Origin: Gordionus sp. m RMFG-2023
Lineage: Eukaryota > Nematomorpha > Gordioida > Chordodea > Parachordodidae
Direction: 5' to 3'
Length of the DNA stretch: 64,000 nucleotides
Assembly: GCF_954871325.1 (NCBI RefSeq)
Contig: NC_088776.1
Span: 49,246,569-49,310,568 of the forward strand
The position numbers and the translations under genes were made by a program. This document shows, piece by piece, positions 8,850 through 20,845 of this stretch. The notes beneath the pieces were generated by a model. That model was not told where the DNA came from. It was given only the letters and a program-made list of their open reading frames with translations, and made no database searches. How positions within the stretch are numbered: position 1 is the first letter of the stretch; each line of letters opens with the position of its first letter.

Positions 8850-11577
8850 TATAGACATAATTATTTTAAAAAGAGGAAAGCTGTTATGCAAGCTTTAAAG
8901 AACGGGGAACAACTTTCGGATCAAGACGATCAAATAGCTTTATGGTTAGATTACTATATGTGGGTCTTTAACTCAAGAAAAGCCGTCTGCCAAAGGAACA
9001 TAAGAGAACACTCAATCCCGCCTCCATCCGGATTCTCCACTGATGAAATTGGGAAAGCAATCACTAAACTGCGTAATAATAGAGCCCCTGGGCTAGATGA
9101 AATAACGGCTGAACATCTTAAAATAGCACCAAACTCCTCCTATCTACTTCCTCTCTTTAACAAAATCTGAGATAATGGTGAAACTCCCAAAGAATGGAAT
9201 ATCTCTTTATTATGTAATTTCCCCAAGATAAAAGACCCAAAAAATTTCAAAGATTATCGCGCGATTGCCCTCAGAACTACTGTGTCTAAAATATTCATGG
9301 TTCTGATAAAGAACAGAATCATGTCATCTCTGCCAACTTTACTTCCGAAATATATTTGTGCCTACAGACCAAAGAAAAAATATGCTGGAACAAATTTTAG
9401 CACTAAAAATAATAATGCAAAAATGTTGGAATATAATTCCCGCCTACTTCACTTTTGTTGATTTCAGCCAGCGTCTACATGAGCGGTAGGGGTAGGAACA
9501 GTTTGCATCCTATTTTTTTAGGGGGTAGAGGGTAAGCTGCTTTAATGGGGTTAGGAACAATTTTTTGGGGGGTTATCTATTAAATTTTGAGATGAAATAG
9601 GACAAAATTTATTGTTGTAAAAATTAATACTTTTATTATAGAATTATTATAATACATCGATCAAATCTATATATTGCAAACAATCATACACATTGTTTTC
9701 CAAATAAAACTTTCTGCTATCCTTTTAAATTATATTTAAAAGGTTTAGATATATCAGCAAGCTCATAATGCCATAATAATTAATTCATTGTAAATAATGG
9801 AGGTTTTGATTGAATTTTTTATCTAAAAAATAAATTCTTTATAATCACAAAATTAGTTGGTAGAGATAGATTAATTTAAGTTATCCTTATAAATTCTCTA
9901 AAAGGAGTATCAATATAATTATAAAGGTCAAAATAAAATAAAAAAGACACCGCCGCCGAAGGCGGCGTGGATTTTTTAGGGGGGTAGTCAAAAGTTTTTG
10001 AAGGGAGTTTGCATCCAATGAAAATCCTGTCATGTAGACGCTGATTTCAGCAGAGCTTTTGATAATGCAAATCATGAGGCTTTATGGAAAACGCTGTTGG
10101 AATGCGGAATCGAATCGAATATAATTCACATATTAAAAAACCACCACACGAATCTTACCGGTTATATCAAAATCAACAATAAGACACCCTCCCCCCTTTC
10201 AAGATTAAGAAAGGTGTGAAACAAGGATGTGTACTTTCACCTCTTCTGTTTAATATCATAATGTATAAAATTATAAATGAAGTATCGGGAGCCGCGAGTT
10301 TAATGGATCTGAGCTCAAACGCAAAGTTACATCTAGAAAATAGGATAATATCATATGCGGATGACATCGCTGTTGTGTCATTAAGCATCAAGGAAACGGA
10401 AAATTTGTTATACCTCTTAGAAAATTTAAGTCTGAAAATGGGATTGAAAATAAATTTTAACAAAACAGTCATTCTTCCTTCCCCCAGTGCAGCCCAAAAT
10501 CCAAATATCATAATTGGTGGTAATAATATTAAGGTAGTAGATAAAATTAAATAATTAATCATATTGTTGGACAACAAGGGCTGCTGTAAAGAAGAAATGA
10601 AAATATAGAATACAAAAGGCAAAAGGGGCTTTTTACAAGTATATGAAAATATGGAAAACAGAGGAGATCTCTGTTTACACCAAATTTAGAATTTTTAATT
10701 CTACAATTATCCCCATATTGCTTTTTGGAAGGGGGGGGAGGGGACTTATGGGAATTTAATAAAGAAGAAAATAGGAGACTCCAATCCTTTATAAATAATT
10801 GTCTTAGAATCATAAATGACATTTTTTATCCGCAGGTTATATCAAATAATAATTTATGGAAAACATCTAAACATACTCCGATACACATCACCCTGAGGAA
10901 ACGCCGCATTCAATTTTAGGCCCATATCATAAGAAATTCGGATCAAAATTTAGTTCATGATGCCATTACTTGGCTTTACACTTATAATAAGAAAGAATAT
11001 ACAAAATATAAATCTCTCTGGTACTATAAGACTATTAAAGATGTAATGGAGTTAAATCTAAATATGAAACAATTCATTAAATTAAACAATTGCAAAAAGT
11101 CTATTAAAAAACTTTTCAGGATAAAAGAAAAACATTTCAAATAAAATATCACCTGTGACAATTGTCAACATCTTTTTTTTCAAATTATAATATGTGACGT
11201 TTCTTAATCAGGACAAATAGCAAACTGAATCGGTAGGTACTTTATTTTAATTCTTTTATAAAAACTTTAAATTTAAAATCAGCCACAACTCACCCTTAAA
11301 GTAATTAACTTAAACTGCAGTTCTTGGGTATAGGCTCTTTTTTTGCCCCGCTCCTTTTATTTTTTTAAGCCTATGGACGTCTACGACCTTTTTTGAAATG
11401 TTGAGCGTACAAGTACGTGCGACTTGCCCACAAACATGTGGAGGGCTCCTCATATTTTTTTTACTTATACCCAAATTAACTTTTGTTCCAATTAGATGGA
11501 AATGAGGAAAACCTAGCGTGGCTATGTTGTTACTCAACGTCAGAGGGCATATGCGCTATATATCACGTATCACGTAA
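8850..11577 (+). mobile_element. Decayed 5'-truncated LINE, copy 1, split by a MITE
   Basis: Reverse transcriptase blocks are readable on the + strand: RNNRAPGLDEITAEHLK (about 9,080), the KNFKDYRAIAL block (about 9,240), VDFSRAFD (split by a MITE at 9,469-10,043), RKGVKQGCVLSPLLFN (about 10,210), and the catalytic YADDIAVV (about 10,354). The thumb and C-terminal region continue to about 11,145. A 3' untranslated tail to 11,577 is shared with copy 2 and ends in short ATCACGT-type repeats. Several stops and frame changes make it inactive. The endonuclease is missing (5' truncation). RT motif order places it in the CR1/Jockey/RTE assemblage; I cannot resolve the clade by eye. Confidence 0.85.
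9469..10043. mobile_element. 575-bp hAT-type MITE, family A copy 1
   Basis: Ends CAGCGTCTACATGA and TCATGTAGACGCTG are exact inverted repeats. ATTTCAGC is repeated on both sides (9,461-9,468 and 10,044-10,051), an exact 8-bp target duplication. It inserted inside the LINE reverse transcriptase, between the codons of VDFS and RAFD. There is no coding capacity. An internal GCCGCCGAAGGCGGC palindrome lies near 9,950. A second copy is at 58,432-59,009. Confidence 0.88.
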
Positions 11578-12855
11578 TTGTATTTTTATTTTAGTTTTAC
11601 TACTCATTTTAGTTAACCTTTTTAATATTATATTCTAATTTTAGTTTGTAAAAATGTTATTTAGATATGATAATAATTGTAATAGAAATAGAATTTACAA
11701 TAATAATAATTTTAGATATGATAATAATTGTAATAGAAATATAAATTACAATAATAATAATTTTAGATATTATGAAAATTATAACACTATAATTTTAAGT
11801 CTATATCAAAATGTAATTAAATATGAATTAAAAGATTTAAAAGATATAAATCATATGATTGAATTTAAATAAACATTTGTGATTAAAAAAGTTAATAATA
11901 CAAATATTAAAGAAAATTATAAAATTAAAAAAACTCTTATAAGTAATACTAAATGTGATAAGAGATTTTTGAAACTTAAAACTTTGAAGACAAATATAAA
12001 TATTATAAAAAGAAGTTATGTAAAAACTATCTTCATTTTAGAAAATGTTTAAAGATGTGACAAGATCATTTTCTAAAAATTTGAGGCTTAAGAAATTATT
12101 TTTTATTAAAAGCAATCTTATGAAGAATTATTATCTTAAAACATTTTTTAAATTAAAAAACAAGGGTGTTAAATTCAAAAAATTTTTTAAAGAGAGGGAA
12201 GTGTGCATAATATTTATTTGCATATTTTAACCTCATGGGTTGAAAACATTAATATTTAAATAAAAATTATTTAACACTAAAATGCAAAAAATGAATTAAC
12301 ACTAAAACGCGACGATTATTCAATTTATCCAATTTGATTTACATTCAACACATTATTCCATATTCTATATATTAATTCATATATTATTCTGATTATTGAT
12401 GATTCACTTTTTCTTATATCCAACTTGATCAATTATTATTCCTAATTATTCATCACTAACTGATGATGATAACAATTTTGAAAATTGATAATAATAACGA
12501 CTGAGTACTACAAGCAAGCTACATGAAAAATTCACGATTTATAAGGACAACTTACAATTTGGATATTCTTGCGATTTAAACAAACCAACGTGCAAAATCG
12601 ATTTAAACAAACCAACGATTGGGACAAGCCTACGATTACGATGACTTATGAAACAACTTGACAACCAAACGATAAACCATTTAGACAAAAAACTTTCTAT
12701 GACAGTTTAAATGAACTTATGGGAAGGCTTTTTTAGAAGAGGGATAATGTTATACTATTAGATTGGATTAATATATTGACTATATTAGCTGCAATCAAAT
12801 TCTGTGTAAAATGGAATATCAATATTACTCATAATGTCTAAATATTAATTTAGGT
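11578..12855. other. AT-rich, low-complexity region with no supported gene
   Basis: Two short Asn/Tyr- or Lys-rich open frames (11,654-11,872 and 12,045-12,230) are made of AAT/TAT/AAA codons and show no domain, so I do not call them genes. The first contains a direct repeat (about 50 bp, twice). A purine-rich AGAGGGATAATGTTATACTA near 12,740 could be the tract and edge of another LTR, but there is no matching copy. Confidence 0.4.
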
Positions 12856-13016
12856 TCAGAGTAGCGCAAACGATAGTATCTGACGGAGGTCCAGCGTTTA
12901 TCTTTGTACAGTTTAAAGCGTTTTGTTTGGAAACTGGAGTAAGACATATTTTAGCACCATCATATCATCCGAGCTTCAATGGTCAGGCGTAAGAGCATTG
13001 CAAAGCATCATTCCTT
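12856..13016 (+). pseudogene. Isolated retroelement integrase fragment (fossil)
   Basis: The + strand reads TIVSDGGPAF, then FCLETGVRHILAPSYHPS and FNGQA. This is the second half of a DDE integrase core of the gypsy class (the D-G-G-x-x-F and H-P-x-x-N-G-Q region). It differs in wording from the integrase at 2,125-2,979, so it comes from another family. No other element parts are recognised beside it. It is an old, broken remnant. Confidence 0.7.
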
Positions 13017-13699
13017 TTATTATGAAATCCATTTAACTTTAGCCACAAACTTTATAAAATTTAATGACAATAATTAAATCTTTATAATTTTTAAAAAAAA
13101 TAAAAAAATTGTAGTAAGCATCTTTGTATATTTTATGATTTTAATATTTTATTAACTAATTAAACACGATGTTACGTTTTAACAAATTATAAAAGATATA
13201 TTTGCTTGAAAGGAATAACATAGCTATATCCAAAATTTAAGAGAAACCAAAAAATACATTAAAAATACAAAAAGTGTTTATTTAAGAGAGACTAAATATA
13301 ATTTATATATATATAGAATATTGTTTTTATTTGTTATATAGTCATCCTTTGTTTTCGAACAGAAACTATTTAAATTCCTCTTAAGCTTGAGTTTCTTGCA
13401 AACATAAGGCGTTTTAATAAAAATTTAGTTGAAGGTTATCTTTATGGATGAAAACAAGAATTTTTATACCAATTTTAATATTTTCTAAATCGATCACACC
13501 CCCTCACTCATTGTTAGATAGACTTGATGCTCTATTATATTATTTAAATTTTCTCAAACTACATGATTTATTAATCGTTTCTATAATATTATACAAGATA
13601 CCCATGTCCTGAGTCAAATGCCCCGATCCTAAGATCTTATTAAATTAAACATTGACCTTGCCAATCTAAAAGATGGATTTAATAAATATCAATTCAATA
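13017..13699. other. AT-rich spacer, nothing recognised
   Basis: I find no motif, repeat edge or plausible coding frame here. Confidence 0.4.
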
Positions 13700-15560
13700 A
13701 CTGGAAAATCATATAATAGAGGGTTTAAATTTTTTTTTCGGATCATATTTTCAAAATTTATAAAAATTCAAAGAAAATTTTTCATAGTAATGAATTATAC
13801 AAATTTACAGGCCGAGGTCATAAAATGTTGTTATCGGTCAAATCATGATATTTTTAAAATATTTTTTGGAGTAATGTTTTACACGTATTTATAGGTATAT
13901 ATAAAAAAAATTAACATTTTTCAATTAATATTACTACCAAATTTGGTCGATCGAATATTTAGTAAGTGGTCGATTTTGAGCTCGCCATTCGATTAAATCA
14001 TAATATTTTCAAAAAATTATTTAGGATAATGCTTAAAAAGTTATTGATCACGTATAAACCAAAAATGAAGAATTTTCCATGGATAACACCAGCAATGCAG
14101 TATTTCGGTTTCAAATCGGTTATCGATCAAATCACGATATTTTAAAAATATTTTTTGGGGTAATGTTTTACACGTATTTATAGATAAATAAACCTAAAAT
14201 GAACATTTTCCAATGATTATTACTACCAAATTTGGTCAATCGAATATTTAGTTTTTTTGTCGGTTTTGTGCTCGGCTCGGTCAAATCATAATATTTTCAA
14301 AATATTTTTTGGGATAATGCTTAACACGTTATTATACACGTATAAACCAAAAATGAAAAATTTCCAATGGATAACGTCAGCAATGCAGTATTTCGGTTTC
14401 AAATCGGTTATCTGTCAAATCACGATATTTTTAAAATATTTTTTTGGAGAAGTATTTACACGTATTTATAGAAAAATAAACCAAAAATGAGCATTTTCCA
14501 AATAATATTAATACAAAATTAGGTCGATCGAATATTTAGTAAGTGGTCGATTGAGCTCGCCATTCGATCAAATCATAATATTTTTAAAAAATATTTTAGG
14601 ATAATGATTAACACGTTATTGTTCACGTATAAACCAAAAATGAAGAATTTTCCAAACACCAGCAATGCAGTATTTAGTCATTGGCCCGGTTTCAAATCGG
14701 GTATCTGTCAAATCACGATATTTTTAAAATATTTTTTCGGATAAGAATTTACACGTATTTATAGAAAAATAAACCAAAAATTATCATTTTCCAAATAATA
14801 TTAATACCAAATTTGGTCGATCGAATATTTAATAAGTGGTCGGTTTTGAGCTTGCCATTCGGTCAAATCATAATATTTTCAAAAAAATATTTAGGATAAT
14901 GCTTAACACGTTATTGTTCACGTATAAACTAAAAATGAAGAATTTTCCATGGATAACGCCAGCAATGTAGTATTTCGGTTTCAAATAGGTTAACGGTCAA
15001 ATCACGATATTTTAAAAATATATTTTGGGGCAATGTTTTACACTTATTTATAGATAAATAAATTAAAAATGAACATTTTACAAATAATATTACTACCAAA
15101 TTTGGTCGATCGAATATTTAGTAAGTGGTCGGTTTTGAGCTCGCCATTCGGTCAAATCATAATATATTCAAAAATTATTCATGATAATGCTTAACACGTT
15201 GTTGTTCACGTATAAACCAAAAATGAAGAATTTATCATGGATAACACCAGCAATGCAGTATTTAGTCATTGGCCCGGTTTCAAATCGGTTATCTGTCAAA
15301 TCACGATATTTTTTAAATATTTTCTCGGATAATGATATACACGTATTTATAGAAGAATAAACCAAAAATGATCATTTTCCAAATTAAAAAATTTGGTCGA
15401 TCGAATATTTATTAAGTGGTCGGGTTTGAGCTTGCTATTAGGTCAAATCATAATATTTTTAAAAAATATTTTAGGATAATGATTAACATGTTATTGTTCA
15501 TGTATGAACCAAAAATGAAGAGATTTTGATCAATAACGCCAGTAATATGTTCCTTACAAA
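13700..15560. repeat. Dimeric ~290-bp tandem satellite, about six units
   Basis: The landmark TTTGGTCGATCGAATATTTA (with small changes) recurs near 13,940, 14,230, 14,520, 14,813, 15,098 and 15,395, a spacing of about 290 bp. Each unit is itself two related halves of about 145 bp: both carry a GTCAAATCA(T/C)AATATTT block and an ATAAACCAAAAATGA block. One half also carries GCAATGCAGTATTT. Unit-to-unit divergence is moderate. Short frames here are by-products of the repeat. Confidence 0.85.
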
Positions 15561-16004
15561 TTTTCTACTATTTTTCGATTCTAAACCTACTCATTAATTA
15601 AATGTCAAAGAAACCTCTATTTTTTTAAATTTTTTTACTTTTTTCACATTTATTTACACCCAAATATAAAAAAAGCGCCATCCAATAATTATTCTGGTTT
15701 CCTAATAATATATTTTTATATTTATTTATTTAACGCCCCCTTATGGATATATATTTGTTAAATTTTGCAATTGAAAAATAAAATTTAAGTTGTAATAAGC
15801 TAATAAATATATTTTTTTTCCAATAATATTACGTAAAAATAGAATTATAAATTATTTGATATTTAATCTCAATTTTTTACTTAGTAAAAAATTGATTTAT
15901 GTAAAATAAAAAAATGTTTCTAAAAAATTTTTTTTTAAAATATTATATAAACAAATTTTGATTCCTAAAATGCATTGCTATAGCAATGCAGTATTTAATC
16001 AATA
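15561..16004. other. AT-rich spacer beside the satellite
   Basis: No gene seen. Near 15,965-15,995 a GCATTGCTATAGCAATGC palindrome is followed by AGTATTT; GCAATGCAGTATTT is also a landmark inside the satellite units, so the satellite may once have reached further. Confidence 0.35.
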
Positions 16005-16277
16005 CCCTATTATAACATGAAATTAGAACTTTATAACTATATTTTAGGATTATGAGCCAAACATCCAAGATATGTTAAATGTACAAATATCATCACAAGT
16101 ATTATAACATTCAATTAGAACTATATAATAATCTATATCTTAGGATTTAGAGCCAAACACACAAGATATGTTATATGTATAAATATCATCACAAGTATTA
16201 TAACATTAAATTAGAACTATATAATGATCTATATCTTAGGATTTGGAGCTAAACATACAAGATATGTTAAATGATAT
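16005..16277. repeat. 93-bp tandem repeat, about three copies
   Basis: Units share the blocks TATTATAACAT, AATTAGAACT, ATATCTTAGGATT and CAAGATATGTTAAATG, starting near 16,007, 16,100 and 16,195. The last unit is cut by the insertion of the transposon starting at 16,278, whose target duplication (AATGATAT) derives from the unit. Confidence 0.75.
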
Positions 16278-16389
16278 CATAGGCGTAGCCAGGATTTTCC
16301 TAAGGTGGGGGGGGGGGGTTATAAAATTACTGGAGGCTTCGCCCCCAGACCCCCTCAAATTTTAATAAAAATAAATAAGTCATGAAATA

Positions 16390-16565
16390 TATTTTTATTA
16401 GTTTATATAAAATAAATTTTATTCGTTTATATAAAATATACTTTTATTCGTTTATATAAAATATACTTTTATTAATTTATATAAAATATATTTTTATTAG
16501 TTTATATAAAATATACTTTTATTAGTTTATATAAAATATATTTTTATTAGTTTATATAGTATATA
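16390..16565. repeat. ~25-bp AT-rich tandem array
   Basis: About seven copies of a unit built on GTTTATATAAAATATA followed by CTTTTATT or TTTTTATTA, just inside the left end of the 4.56-kb transposon. Confidence 0.8.
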
Positions 16566-17202
16566 CATTAATATAAAAGCATGGTAATAATTTATTCCAA
16601 ACAATTATAAGAAATATATTTATAAAAAGTAAGTAGACATATAGCTGATATTCCTCTATATAGAATTAGTTACAAAATACTAGGTAAAATTTCACTTTTA
16701 CAGACATATTTGACAGTTAGAGAATATATTACAGTTAATAATTTAACAAATTTTACTAATCAATGCTCTTAATAATAAATATAGCAACAATTTGCATTCA
16801 ATTATTTAACACTATCTATTTATATTAAGAAAAAATTATATTAAAATTTAATCTTCATATTATTCATCCCACAATGTCTTTAAAAGATATTTTATGATGT
16901 CCTTATCAATATTTTATAGTTTTCTGTAAAATATATAATTCGCTATATTGGTAAAAATTACTTGATTATCATATGATAATTGATAAAATTAGATATACTG
17001 TAAATCTAAGACATATAATATTTCACTATTTGTATTGTGCTTTAATATTTTTATTTAATTTATGATTTAATTTTATCAATAGTTTTATAATTATATTTTA
17101 CTTTTATTAAGATAAATAAATTAAAATTACTCACTTTATAAAAAATTATTTTTGATATATTATATTATTTAGTAATTTTATGGATCTATTATTAATAATT
17201 AC

Positions 17203-17236
17203 TAATAGAAAGCCCGTCAAAAATGACGGGGAATGA
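17203..17236. other. Small perfect hairpin
   Basis: CCCGTCAAAAATGACGGG forms a 7-bp stem with a four-base loop. The context is inside the 4.56-kb transposon and no gene is adjacent, so I assign no function. Confidence 0.5.
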
Positions 17237-18114
17237 TATTTTTATTCATTTTTTACGATAGATGTCATGCCAGGTTCAAGCTCACAATATTAGGAAGCAT
17301 CCAAGATCTTATAATTTTAAAATAGTTTCAAGCCCAGCTCAACCCTTGATAATTTGTAAAAGATATTCCCAAGTCAGGTGCAAGCTAATATTAATTTTGA
17401 GGTTCCAAGCCCAGTCCTACCCATTATAATTTTGAAAATTTTTTCCCCCCTCGGATGAACGGGAAGTATCGGATTTACCAATTAGTCTAATATGGAAAAT
17501 AACATGTAAATTCCGTATTAGGGGAAACTGGGAAGGCCTGGGCAACCACTTATTAGAGAATCATGACAAAAAAAAAATAACCGACTCTTATACTTTTTTG
17601 TAATATGATGAATTAAAATTATATCTAAAAAATATGTTGTTTATTATATAGGGTTATTGTTGTTTTTCAGATAAATTTAATGTATGTCTTGCATTTTTGA
17701 AATTATTTGTCAAAGAATTTGATAAGGGATATATATTTTTTTATGTTAAGTAAAAAAAAAAGCTGTCTAGTTAAATTACAAAAATGCCATTAAACACTAA
17801 TGAAACTTATATGCAAATTATTTATATATTTTTTAAGATATTTTTTTTTATTGACATATAAATTTAGGATAATTTTTTGAAAAAATAATGAGGATTATTT
17901 ATTGTGTATTTGATAAAATTAAGAGCAAATCCTTGTTGACATTTTAATTTTTGATGGAAAAAGCGACAAAATAAATCTGGGCGGTCGTGTGGAGAGGAAA
18001 TAATTAATGTATAATTTTATATCATTTAGGGTTGTAGATGAAAGTGATGACGGATTAACAAAGCAGTGTACAAGACACATTACGTCCTGATAAAGATGAT
18101 ATACCTATACCTGA

Positions 18115-18495
18115 ACGCAAAACGATATTTCTGTCAATGTCAGCATTGGTATCCCCCTCTAAAATAGAATCATAAACGACAATGTTAACTCAACCATAAA
18201 AAGGTCGTAAGTATTGTTATAAAGGCCACGACAGAATTACTGCATATATTTCCATTAATAAAGTTGATGAAATTGGCCATACTGTACATTCAAGTTTGAA
18301 CACACAAAACAATATTTCTGTCAATGTCAGCATTTGTATCCCCTTCTAAAATAGAATCATGAACGACAATGTTAACTCAACCATAAAACGGTCGTAAGTA
18401 TTGTTTTAAAGGCCACGACAGAACTACTGCATATTTTTCCATTAATAAAGTTGATAAAATTGGCCGTACTGTACATTCAAGTTTGAACATTCCTC
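18115..18495. repeat. Two tandem ~190-bp copies
   Basis: Both copies carry ATTTCTGTCAATGTCAGCAT, CGACAATGTTAACTCAACCA and TGTACATTCAAGTTTGAACA, with starts near 18,123 and 18,312. Divergence is a few percent. There is no open frame of note. They lie just upstream of the block shared with the 25-kb region. Confidence 0.8.
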
Positions 18496-18516
18496 TAAAT
18501 ATTCATGAAAGTTTCT

Positions 18517-19640
18517 CAGAGAATCGGATAAGTAATATTTATATTAACTCCTAGTGAAGTGAATGATAGTACAGAATTAAATGTTTATATTTGTTAAAAA
18601 TAGGCGGAGGCATAGGGATTGTGGTAGTGGTGATAGTATAATTTGGAGAACTGGGTGAAAATAAAATAAACATAGATATAAAACATAAGATAAAAAAAAA
18701 TAAATAAACCTCCAGATGAGTTCATTTCAAGTGTAGTTCTTTATTATTTTGTCTACCAGTAACTCTAGAACGGGTAAGGCGTTTGTTTATTCGTCATTAT
18801 TTTTTTTGCTTATCTTTAATAATAGATTCATCATGTTTTGTAGCAATGTGAGGGATTAGGGTTAGCCCAGACTGTTGTAGTTTTGTTATATATTTAAATA
18901 TATATATTATGATATGTATGAAATGTATGAAATGTCAATATTATGATATGTATGAAATGTCAATATTATGATATGTAGTGTTGTTAAACGGCTCGTTTTG
19001 AGAATTTTTTAAAACGGCTAACTCAATATTTTAGTTAGAAAAATATTGCCTAAGCCTGGAGATTTCGATAATATATGTATAGATCTTTCTTACTTCTATG
19101 AGCAAAATCTACAGGCTTGCATAATATTTTTCTGGATAAAATATTGAGTTAGCCGTTTTTAAAAATAGTCTCAAAACGAGCCTTTTAGCAACACTAATGA
19201 TATGTATGAAATGTCAATATTATGATATGTATGAAATGCCAATCAAAAGTGATCTTTTGAAGGAGTTGGGCTGTAGTTAAAATCAGATGATCTTTTGTTC
19301 AAGAGTTTATAATTAATATGTTTATATTATGATTATGATTGTAAGATTAATATAATTAATGTGAATAAAGTAAATTTTTATGATGCATATATTTGTTTCT
19401 ATATTTTAGAGTATGTGTTAGTGTTAAATGTTTAAAAATATAGATGTATAAAATTACAAATAAAGAAATCAGCAAAAATATAAATAAACTATTGTTGAAA
19501 TTAAACAAACATTAAAATAATGTAAAACCGGTAGATGGGTCAATATTAGATGCATATTAGTAGTTGAAGGGCTATCATCAAAAAAAAAATTTTGGGGGAC
19601 TTATCAAGCCTATTATATTCTAAAAGTTAAAAAATAACAT
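18517..19640 (+). repeat. Unidentified sequence block shared with 25,007-25,750
   Basis: At least three sub-blocks occur in the same order and orientation in both places: AGTGAATGATAGTACAGAAT; CTCTAGAACGGGTAA with CATGTTTTGTAGCAATGTGA; and TCAATATTAGATGCATAT. The spacers between are AT-rich and diverged. Conserved islands with variable spacers resemble exons or an RNA gene, but I find no coding frame through them. A 25-bp tandem motif (GATATGTATGAAATGTCAAT) and a MITE interrupt this copy. Confidence 0.65.
18976..19196. mobile_element. 221-bp hAT MITE, family B copy 1
   Basis: Ends are TAGTGTTGTTAAACGGCTCG and CGAGCCTTTTAGCAACACTA. Exact 8-bp target duplication ATGATATG at 18,968-18,975 and 19,197-19,204. 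The whole unit is a near palindrome. It sits in a ~25-bp tandem motif inside the 4.56-kb transposon. Related copies: 29,832-30,045 and 49,739-49,950. Confidence 0.88.
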
Positions 19641-20332
19641 GATGAATGTAATGTTATTAAGATTAAGGTTAATTAATTGTAAGGTAATTAAAAAATGTGA
19701 TTAAAAAGGGGGGGGGAAAGAAGGTATAAATTATTATATTATAAAAATAATAAAAATTAAATTAAAGGAATTGATAAGGTTTTGAGTAATAGTGGTTAAT
19801 AGATAATAGAGATAGAAAGAAAAGAATGAGATAATAAAATTTAGTGAAATTCATTAAGGGAGGGGAAAAAAATAAAGAAAGAGTTATTTATAAGGATTGG
19901 AGATTATAAATAGGTTAGGATAAGAATATTTAAATATTTGAATATACTTGGTTATCTCCTTAATTATTGGTTATGAAAGAAAAATATGAGTATAAAAAAT
20001 TGTAATATAATTACTGACAAAAATTGTGAGTATGTTCAAAATAAATATACAAGTTGAGTATCTTGTAGAGATTTCATTAATGTGTAATTGATAATATAAG
20101 ATGAAAATTGATAAGGTAATCTAAAAAATAAAGAAAGGATTAAGTGAAATAAAAAGTTTCATTCATATTTACAAAGTTGAGGGAATATTGTTTTTATCAA
20201 TTCAAAGACGATTTTTCAAATCTCTCAATCCATGGGTATATGTACACCATCAATTCTCGTAATTCCATTCAGCTGTTTGCATAAAATAAATAAATAAAAT
20301 CAACAAATAAAAAAAATAAAAATAAATATCCG

Positions 20333-20490
20333 ATGACATAATGTAGCGATGACATGACATAGCGATGACATGACGTAGCGATGACATGACGTAGCGATGA
20401 CATGACGTAGCGATGATATGACGTAGCGATGACATGACTTAGCGATGACATGACGTAGCGATGACATGACGTCACGATGACGTAGTGAGG
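20333..20490. repeat. 16-bp minisatellite GATGACATGACGTAGC
   Basis: About nine near-identical copies, some with one base changed. The last unit ends in TGACGTCA, a perfect CREB/ATF-type palindrome, and most units hold TGACGTAG. The serine/histidine-rich frames on the - strand here are translations of the repeat and are not genes. Confidence 0.9.
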
Positions 20491-20845
20491 ACATCGGAAA
20501 ATTAAATATAGATAAATTCACTTTTGTATTAAAACTTATCTTTAGCGTATATTCCATTTATTAAAAAACATTTTTGGTTCATTTTATATATTTATAAATT
20601 TATTTTTCCAAAAATGTATAAATTATGATGAATGGTTTTATAAAAAAATATAAACTTTTACATTCTTTCTTTCAAATTATTGTTTAAGATATATGCATAC
20701 ATTTTTAAGGGTCAGGAAGTGGGAGAAGGACTAAGGTGAATATTTTTTATTAGCTAAAATAGATATTCATAAAAAGTGATAAAATTCTGAAGGGGGGGGG
20801 AATTTCCCCATGCCCTCTCCCCCCGGCTACGCCTATGAATGATAT

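Larger units (their letters stand above)
16278..20837. mobile_element. 4.56-kb hAT-type transposon without a visible transposase
   Basis: The ends are CATAGGCGTAGCC on the left and its complement GGCTACGCCTATG on the right, each followed by G-rich or C-rich sequence. AATGATAT flanks both ends exactly (16,270-16,277 and 20,838-20,845), an 8-bp duplication. The inside has no long coding frame. It holds a ~25-bp tandem array, an internal ~190-bp duplication, a nested MITE, a 16-bp minisatellite, and a block co-linear with sequence at 25,007-25,750. It is therefore non-autonomous. The alternative, two unrelated solo ends, is unlikely given the exact duplication. Confidence 0.75.

Noticed and set aside
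11654-12230. Asn/Tyr- and Lys-rich small frames
   Set aside because: Codons reflect AT-rich composition and a 50-bp direct repeat; no motif, no exon-like borders and no homology I recognise.
17203-17236. Bacterial-type terminator hairpin
   Set aside because: No adjacent gene and eukaryotic context; a lone hairpin in a transposon.
20333-20490. CRISPR array
   Set aside because: The repeats are contiguous 16-mers without unique spacers, in a eukaryotic context.
20250-20557. Three overlapping - strand frames of MSSLRHVIATSCHRY type
   Set aside because: Translations in three frames of the 16-bp minisatellite.
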